Both the position numbers and the translations under genes were made by a program. Positions 6,459 through 11,676 of a DNA stretch of 11,676 nt are shown here, piece by piece. The stretch is taken from contig DFWB01000044.1 in NCBI GenBank assembly GCA_002380675.1, forward strand, positions 1 to 11,676, given 5' to 3'. Source of the stretch: Akkermansiaceae bacterium UBA4145 (GTDB taxonomy: Bacteria; Verrucomicrobiota; Verrucomicrobiia; Verrucomicrobiales; Akkermansiaceae). A model generated the notes under the pieces. That model saw nothing but the letters and a program-made list of their open reading frames with translations. It was not told the DNA's origin and did not search any database. Within the stretch, counting starts at the first letter, position 1. Each line of letters begins with the position of its first letter.

Positions 6459-8555
6459 ATGAACTTCCTGAATCAGGCATTACTTTGGGGTCTCGCAGCA
6501 GTTTCGCTCCCCGTTGTCATCCACCTTTTGAACCGCCGGCGTTTTCGCAAGGTGCCGTGGGCCGCGATGCGCTTTTTAAAGGTCAGTGTAGAGCAGAACC
6601 AGAGACGGATGAAGCTGGAGGACTGGATTCTTCTTCTTGTGCGTTGTGCCATGATAGCCCTTCTCGCGTTTCTGATGGCCCGGCCGGTGATGGAGGGGTT
6701 ATCGGGTGTTCCTGGGTCCAAGGTGGCCGCTGCCATCATAGTAGATAATTCAGCGAGCATGGGAACACGTGAGAACGAATCCACCCGGCTCGCCCGAGCT
6801 CAGGAGGCGGCTCATGCGATTCTCTCCGGGTTGCCGGGTGGAACTTCGGTGGCCCTTGCGGGTGCCTTTCACGCGCACGAAGCGAGCAATGATCTTGCAC
6901 TGGTCGCCTCTCGCATCGATGAAATTTCACAGACCGATCGCCATGCCGACCTGCAGCAGTCATTAGAGGGAGCAGCCCGCAGCTTGAAGGGGCAGGCGGC
7001 ATCCGTGAAGGAACTCTATCTCGTTACTGATGCTCATGCCCCGGAGTGGGGGAACTTTGCGGCTCTCGAGGCCCGGTTACGGGAAATCGCGATGGGGGTA
7101 AAAGTGCATCTGGTTACGGTGGGAGTGCCGGTCAGGTCCAATCTGGCCATTAGTAGCCTCAGGCCTGCGGCGACCCTGCCTTCCGTGAATCAGCCGTTCC
7201 GTGTCGATGTCGATGTCACTAACCATGGGGCTGTGTCGATGTCGGCGGTCCCGGTGCAACTACTGGTGGATGGCCAAGTGGAGGGGGAGCCGTGGATCAT
7301 CGATGAATTGAAACCGGGAGGCAGCCAGAGTGCCACCCTGTATGCGTCTCTTCCCAGCCCGGGATACCACCGGGTTACCGTGATGCTGGAGGGAGATGAG
7401 ATGCCTTTCGACGATCGTCGTACGGTGGTGATGAATGCGAGAGAAGAAGTGAGTGTGTTGCTGGTCGACGGGGACCCCGGACAGGAGGCCCGGGATTCGG
7501 AAACCTTCTTTCTTCGCCATGCCTTGGCGCCGGTTCCTGAGGAGGAGCAGGCTGACTATCCTGTGCAACCCAGCATTGTTTCTGTCTCGGATCTTGGAGG
7601 GGAGAACCTCGATCAGCACCACGCTGTTGTTCTAGCTAATGTTGCGGATGTTCCGCTGGGCTTTGCGGACCGTCTCGCCTCTTATGTGGAGGCCGGGGGA
7701 GGATTAATCATTTTTGCAGGAGGGAATCTCCGACCGGAATCCTACAATACCCTTCTGCATAGAAAGCATGGTCTTCTGCCCATTACTTTTTCTCCCGATG
7801 GAGAGGCCCCTGCGGAGCCACGTAGAGCGGTCCCTACGGAGACCAACCCTCTCGAGCTCGATGGTGACCTCCTTGCGGGGGTGGTGTTTCGCGACGCGCT
7901 GGGACTGGAGGCTGGTGACGGGGAGTATCGACCGGCTTTGCGTTATGATGACGGTGAACTTGCTCTTGTTGAGAGTGAGTATGGCCGGGGCAAGGTCTTT
8001 GTCTTTAATAGTAGTGCAGACCTGGAGTGGAACGATTTCGCGATCCGCCCCGCTTTTGTTCCCTTTGTCAACAGGCTGCTGGGGAGAATTATCCAGAATC
8101 GGGAAAACGGTTTGAATGTCGAAGCCGGACAGACCCTGCGTCATCGTGCTAGCGCTGCTCTGGCCGGCCGTCCGGCAACGGTCTACGAGATGAGGGATCC
8201 GGAAGCCTTGGGGTATCTGACTACTCTCTCGGAAGGGGAAGGCAGCTCCCTTCTTGAGTTTGATCGTGCCGATCGTGCTGGAGCCTATCAGGTTGCTATT
8301 GAGGGTGAGGCTGAGCCTGTGCTTTTTTCAGTGCGCCCCAGTGAGCGTGAGTCGAACCCTGAGATGCTCGGCTCGCAGCAGCTTGAGCGCCTTGGAGCTT
8401 CCGTGGAGCTTTTCCGATGGGATTCCGATAGTAATCAGGGCTCCTTTGGAAAAGAGCGCAAGGGGGCGGAGCTCTGGTGGCCTCTTCTTCTTGTCGTGAT
8501 TGTGTTTGCGGGAATCGAAATCGTTCTCGCGCAATGGTTCAGCCGCTCAAAGTGA
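6459..8555 (+). CDS. BatA-type membrane protein with vWA and GATase-like domains
   Basis: Membrane protein of 698 residues. The N-terminus matches the BatA / aerotolerance-type domain: a first helix (about 5-24), then HLLNRRRFRKVPWAAMRFL (22-40) and a second helix (about 55-76). A vWA-type domain follows (about 88-225) with MIDAS-like DNSAS (96-100) and LVTDAH (188-193). Next comes a beta-rich CARDB-like segment (about 230-325), then a class I glutamine-amidotransferase-like domain (about 330-545, from VSVLLVDGDPG to the nucleophile-free VVLANVADVP and YVEAGGGLIIFAGG). A C-terminal helix lies at 674-693. The topology suggests that most of the protein faces the periplasm or one side of the membrane between anchors. 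The GATase-like domain lacks a GxCxG nucleophile elbow, so it is probably non-enzymatic. The gene begins 5 bp after the DUF58 gene without a visible ribosome-binding site. Its role is inferred from the family: envelope-located partner of the MoxR system. Confidence 0.85.
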   Translation: MNFLNQALLWGLAAVSLPVVIHLLNRRRFRKVPWAAMRFLKVSVEQNQRRMKLEDWILLLVRCAMIALLAFLMARPVMEGLSGVPGSKVAAAIIVDNSASMGTRENESTRLARAQEAAHAILSGLPGGTSVALAGAFHAHEASNDLALVASRIDEISQTDRHADLQQSLEGAARSLKGQAASVKELYLVTDAHAPEWGNFAALEARLREIAMGVKVHLVTVGVPVRSNLAISSLRPAATLPSVNQPFRVDVDVTNHGAVSMSAVPVQLLVDGQVEGEPWIIDELKPGGSQSATLYASLPSPGYHRVTVMLEGDEMPFDDRRTVVMNAREEVSVLLVDGDPGQEARDSETFFLRHALAPVPEEEQADYPVQPSIVSVSDLGGENLDQHHAVVLANVADVPLGFADRLASYVEAGGGLIIFAGGNLRPESYNTLLHRKHGLLPITFSPDGEAPAEPRRAVPTETNPLELDGDLLAGVVFRDALGLEAGDGEYRPALRYDDGELALVESEYGRGKVFVFNSSADLEWNDFAIRPAFVPFVNRLLGRIIQNRENGLNVEAGQTLRHRASAALAGRPATVYEMRDPEALGYLTTLSEGEGSSLLEFDRADRAGAYQVAIEGEAEPVLFSVRPSERESNPEMLGSQQLERLGASVELFRWDSDSNQGSFGKERKGAELWWPLLLVVIVFAGIEIVLAQWFSRSK

Positions 8556-8559
8556 TGGA

Positions 8560-8580
8560 AAGGAGGAGACCGCCTAAACG
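8560..8580 (+). promoter_or_regulatory. Strong Shine-Dalgarno sequence before the second VWA protein
   Basis: AAGGAGGAG (8560-8568) is the strongest ribosome-binding site in the cluster. Its spacing to the ATG at 8581 is rather long, about 12 nt. It lies in the 25-bp gap after the BatA-like gene and supports the chosen start. It contrasts with the preceding three genes, which have none. Confidence 0.6.
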
Positions 8581-10866
8581 ATGACACGCTGGATCATGAG
8601 GGCTCTTGGCCTCGACGTGGGCGAGGTAGACGGGATTGCTGACTGGTCCCTCCGCTGGGAAACGGCCCAGTGGGGGATTCTTGCTGCGGTGCTCATGGGG
8701 GGGCTTTCATTCCTATCGTGGGAGCTTTATCGCAGGAGTCCCCGGGAACTCCCGGGTGGCAGGCGGTTCCTTCTGGCCACGTTGCGGATGATTTTTCTTG
8801 GTCTCGTTATTGCGATCTTCCTGCAACCGGTTGTTGTCCTGACCCTGGAGAAAGAGGTGCCACGAACCCTGCCGATCCTTGTGGATCGAAGTGGAAGTAT
8901 GTCCCTTCGGGAACCGGACGGGGTGAGTCGACTTCAGAAGGCGCAGGGAGCCTTTTCCTCTCCGGGCGGGCAGGAAATGCTCCGGTCTTTGAAGGAGGAT
9001 ATGCGTGTTCCCACCTTTACTTTTCATGGGAGTTCTCTGCGGGAGTGGGAGGAACTCGAGCTTCCTTTGGTTGCCGCAGGCGAAAAAACGGCCGTTGGAG
9101 AAGCCGTCCGCAAGGTCCTCGAGCGTTATCGTGGAGCGCCTCTTGCAGGGGTGCTGGTAGTTTCTGATGGGGGCCAGAATAGTGGCGTATCGCTTGGTGC
9201 GGTAGCTCGTCAATTGAAGGAATCCGGGGTTGCGCTCTACACCGTTGGGGTGGGAGACCCCAAGATGCGGGATGTTGCGGTGGAAAAGGTGGAGGTGCGG
9301 GAAGTTCTGTTAGCCGATGATGCCGTGCCGGTGACAGTGAAGTTCCGGACGCAGGGGATGAGGGGAGACTCTGGGCGCATTGTCTTTTCTTTGTCGGGAG
9401 TAGATGTGGCAGAGGAAAAGGTGAGGATAGAGGCGGATGGGCTTCAGCAGGTTACCACTCTATTTGTTCCTAAGCAGGAAGGGGAGTATGTCATGGAAGC
9501 CCGGTTTGAGGTTGATGATGGGGTCGAGGCCCTGGCTGAGAACAATACCGGCCGTGCTGGTCTACGCGTAGTCGATCGCCGTCTGAGGGTGCTCCTGCTG
9601 GATCAGGCGCCACGCTGGGAATTCAAGTATCTGGAGGCCATGCTGCTTCGGGAGCGACGGGTGGATCTGTCCTGTTTTCTCTTCGAGGGAGACCGGGAAG
9701 TAGCGCGCATTCCCGGGAGCCCCTATCTAGAGCAGTTTCCTGCACGGGCTGAGGATCTATTCGGTTTTGATCTGATCTTGCTCGGTGATATTGACCCCCG
9801 CCTTCTCACTGAGGACCGCCTCTCCCTCCTGGGGGACTATGTGGCGACTGCAGGGGGTGCCTTAACTGTGATTGCAGGCAAACGGTTTATGCCGTCGGCC
9901 TATGCGCGGACGGAACTGGAGCAACTTCTGCCAGTCGAATTTGCAGGGGCATCCCTTGGCTCGGCCAAGTCTCTTTCAGCTCGTCCGCTCCGGCTTAATC
10001 TTACGCCGGCAGGGCGGGAAAGCGTGATGCTACGGCTCGGGGACGAGCCCCAGGCCAGCGAAGCACTCTGGAGCAACCTGCCCCCGATTTACTGGGCGGC
10101 AGGAGTGCAGCGCGCGAAACCTGCGGCTGAGGTCCTTCTGACACGCCCTGATCAGAATTCCGCCTCGGGGGCAGCTCCCGTGCTTGCCCTGCATCGTTAT
10201 GGCGCTGGGGAGGTTCTTTTTGTCGGGACCGATAACTTCTGGCGTTTCCGCCGGAACGTTGGTGATCGGTATCACACTATTCTGTGGGGCCAGATTATCC
10301 AGCGTATGGCAGGAGCTCGACTTCTTACCGAGGCCCCAAGGGTTACCCTGCGCTCTAATGGCCGGCATTTTGAACAGGGAGACCGGGTGCAGGTGTATGC
10401 GAGGCTCTTCACGGCGAGCTGGGATCCCCGGGAAGATGAGCGAGTTGAAGCGGTTCTTGCGGCAGGAGATGACCCGGACCGTCGAGAGGATGTGATCCTT
10501 CGTGCTATTCCTGGTCAGCCGGGGATGTATCGAGCGGAATTATCCGCCGGCCCGCCCGGAAACTACCGACTTGCCGTGGCCGGGGATGAGGTTGCGACGT
10601 TGGACTTCACCGTTACGGACAACAATCGTGAATATGCCCGAGCCTCCTTGAACGAGGGACTGCTCCGAGATCTTTCCCGGGACACGGGCGGAGCCTACCT
10701 TCCGCTTGCCCGACTTAAGGAGCTGCCAGCTGCAATCACGGACCGGAGTGCCAGGTTGACCAGTCTCAGGGAGATAGAGCTCTGGTCCTCTCCCCTGTTT
10801 TTCGGTTTGATTATCCTGATCCTTGCTGCCGAGTGGATCGTTCGCAAAATCTCGGAGTTGAAGTAA
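8581..10866 (+). CDS. Membrane protein with vWA and GATase-like domains
   Basis: Membrane protein of 761 residues with the same general plan as its upstream neighbour but no BatA N-terminal motif. Two N-terminal helices (about 31-48 and 65-86) precede a vWA-type domain (about 96-225) with MIDAS-like DRSGSMS (102-108), Thr170 in GEKTAVGEA and VVSDGG (193-198). A beta-rich region (about 230-330) leads to a GATase-like domain (about 336-555: RVLLLDQAPRWEFKYL, DLILLGDIDPRLL, GGALTVIAGK, FVGTDNFWRFR). A further beta-sandwich-like segment (about 585-680) and a last helix (738-755) follow. The position where a GATase nucleophile would lie reads LLGDIDP, so the fold is probably non-catalytic. The conserved RWEFKYL...R segment is typical of this uncharacterised family in Planctomycetes and Verrucomicrobia. 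Its function is unknown; it presumably acts with MoxR, DUF58 and the BatA-like protein at the membrane. The next gene starts directly after its stop (TAAATG). Confidence 0.82.
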   Translation: MTRWIMRALGLDVGEVDGIADWSLRWETAQWGILAAVLMGGLSFLSWELYRRSPRELPGGRRFLLATLRMIFLGLVIAIFLQPVVVLTLEKEVPRTLPILVDRSGSMSLREPDGVSRLQKAQGAFSSPGGQEMLRSLKEDMRVPTFTFHGSSLREWEELELPLVAAGEKTAVGEAVRKVLERYRGAPLAGVLVVSDGGQNSGVSLGAVARQLKESGVALYTVGVGDPKMRDVAVEKVEVREVLLADDAVPVTVKFRTQGMRGDSGRIVFSLSGVDVAEEKVRIEADGLQQVTTLFVPKQEGEYVMEARFEVDDGVEALAENNTGRAGLRVVDRRLRVLLLDQAPRWEFKYLEAMLLRERRVDLSCFLFEGDREVARIPGSPYLEQFPARAEDLFGFDLILLGDIDPRLLTEDRLSLLGDYVATAGGALTVIAGKRFMPSAYARTELEQLLPVEFAGASLGSAKSLSARPLRLNLTPAGRESVMLRLGDEPQASEALWSNLPPIYWAAGVQRAKPAAEVLLTRPDQNSASGAAPVLALHRYGAGEVLFVGTDNFWRFRRNVGDRYHTILWGQIIQRMAGARLLTEAPRVTLRSNGRHFEQGDRVQVYARLFTASWDPREDERVEAVLAAGDDPDRREDVILRAIPGQPGMYRAELSAGPPGNYRLAVAGDEVATLDFTVTDNNREYARASLNEGLLRDLSRDTGGAYLPLARLKELPAAITDRSARLTSLREIELWSSPLFFGLIILILAAEWIVRKISELK

Positions 10867-11676
10867 ATGAAGGATTCCCCGGCATTATCCCAGAACGCTG
10901 CTCCCAATGAACCGGGAAGCCAGCTGCGGAAGAAACTGGGCAGGGTGCGCCGGAAGTTGGTCCGAGTGGAATTCATGCGCCGCCTTGCGGTGGCTTTGAT
11001 CGCAGCTCTTCTCGGTCTTGCGTTGATCCCCACCGCAGACTGGCTGGTTGAACTCCCCCTCAAGACCCGGATGGGGACTCTCATCGCGCTGGGGTTGGTC
11101 GTGGCGTTCCTGCTCCTTCGGGCTCTGGTGGCGCTGGTGACCCAGAGGCGTGATGAGGAGACTCTGGCCCTGATGGTCGAGAAGGAGGACCCGGGGTTCC
11201 GGAGTCGGTTGATTGCCTCAGTGCAGTTTGCACAGGGAAAGGCAAGCGTGCCCGGTGGATCCGCCCAGCGCATGGTAGATCGTATGGTCGAGGATACGGC
11301 GTCCTACGCCGGGTCTCGCAGGCTCACGAAAGTCGTTAAGACCCAGCGCCTGAAGCGCGTGCTCGTGATGCTTCTTCTGCTCGGGGCCCTCGCGGGGGGC
11401 GGCTATCAGCTCGGAGGCTCTCTTACAAAGAACCTATTGAAACGTGCCTTTCTCTCCGATGTGCCAATTCCAAGGGCTACCTACATAGTCTGGACGTCGG
11501 AGAATCTCAGAATCGGGATTGGAGATAGCGTGGTTCTTGAGGCGGAGGTGCAAGGCTACCAGCCCGAGGAGGGATCCCTTCGAATTCGGTATGCTTCCGG
11601 GCGCCGTCAAACCGTTCGGATGGAACGCGGCAGCGAGGGAAATCGATATGCCGCGACTCTTGAGAACGTTCAAGAA
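10867..11676 (+). CDS. DUF4175-like membrane protein, truncated by window end
   Basis: The open frame runs from an ATG at 10867, immediately after the previous stop, to the last base of the window: 270 codons without a stop, so the 3' part is missing. A GGAG at 10854-10857, inside the end of the previous gene, gives a ribosome-binding site with 9-nt spacing. The protein has a basic cytoplasmic N-terminus (RKKLGRVRRKLVRVEFMRR, 21-39), two close membrane helices (about 40-58 and 70-91), a soluble loop with the pattern DEETLALMVEKEDPGFRSRL (96-115), and a third helix (164-182). A beta-rich, probably periplasmic region then starts (about 200 onward). This layout resembles DUF4175-type proteins, which also carry two plus one N-terminal helices around a loop of this kind and often a long low-complexity C-terminal half. 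That half is not visible here. Contiguity suggests it belongs to the MoxR/vWA operon. The family name is tentative. Confidence 0.65.
   Translation, partial: MKDSPALSQNAAPNEPGSQLRKKLGRVRRKLVRVEFMRRLAVALIAALLGLALIPTADWLVELPLKTRMGTLIALGLVVAFLLLRALVALVTQRRDEETLALMVEKEDPGFRSRLIASVQFAQGKASVPGGSAQRMVDRMVEDTASYAGSRRLTKVVKTQRLKRVLVMLLLLGALAGGGYQLGGSLTKNLLKRAFLSDVPIPRATYIVWTSENLRIGIGDSVVLEAEVQGYQPEEGSLRIRYASGRRQTVRMERGSEGNRYAATLENVQE

Noticed and set aside
7201..7246. Repeated GTCGATGT units
   Set aside because: They encode a Val-Asp beta-strand stretch (VDVDV) within the coding frame and are too short and few to be a functional repeat.
10695..11273. Minus-strand open frame of 192 codons across the VWA protein end and DUF4175-like start
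   Set aside because: Both plus-strand genes continue uninterrupted through it with membrane helices and a good start; the antisense translation is Arg/Ser-rich and featureless.
1..11676. Defence system, prophage or insertion sequence
   Set aside because: No transposase, integrase, nuclease, direct repeat array or terminal inverted repeat was seen, and base composition and gene style look uniform across the window.

Overview
The window is ordinary-looking chromosomal DNA of a moderately GC-rich bacterium with dense gene packing. No mobile elements, RNA genes or CRISPR arrays were seen. The best guess for the host is a member of the PVC group, most likely Verrucomicrobiota (Opitutae-like). This is an inference from three things: the long insert-containing form of IspG, a ClpS of the 'FDDPVNLM' type paired with a DUF2017 protein, and a MoxR / DUF58 / BatA-like / VWA-GATase-like / DUF4175-like gene string. 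Several genes start without a clear Shine-Dalgarno sequence.

Left part (1-3221). A plus-strand gene for a small CBM9/DOMON-like beta-sandwich protein comes first; its 5' end may lie outside the window. It converges, with only 5 bp between stop codons, on a minus-strand set read in the order ispG, clpS, DUF2017. IspG makes HMBPP in the MEP isoprenoid pathway. ClpS delivers N-degron substrates to the ClpAP/ClpCP protease. The DUF2017 protein starts inside the clpS stop codon (ATGA overlap), so its translation is probably coupled to that of ClpS.

Middle (3222-4477). A 129-bp divergent region precedes a plus-strand gene for an exported TraB/GumN/TIKI-fold protein with a signal peptide and a charged C-terminal tail. 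Its start is ambiguous: a good ribosome-binding site and a T10 tract lie upstream of the start that gives a clean signal peptide. The next 152 bp hold a possible 28-codon cationic small ORF and a candidate promoter lying almost on top of the moxR start codon.

Right part (4478-11676). Five genes run in one direction: a MoxR AAA+ ATPase, a DUF58 protein with a vWA-type metal site, two large membrane-anchored proteins that each combine a vWA-type domain with a glutamine-amidotransferase-like domain lacking an obvious nucleophile, and a membrane protein resembling DUF4175 that is cut by the window end. From family knowledge, MoxR ATPases act with vWA partners as chaperone-like machines, and this cluster probably encodes a cell-envelope-associated MoxR/vWA system. 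Its substrate cannot be read from the sequence. It is the most system-like content of the window, but it resembles Bat-type clusters known in many bacteria and is not clearly new.
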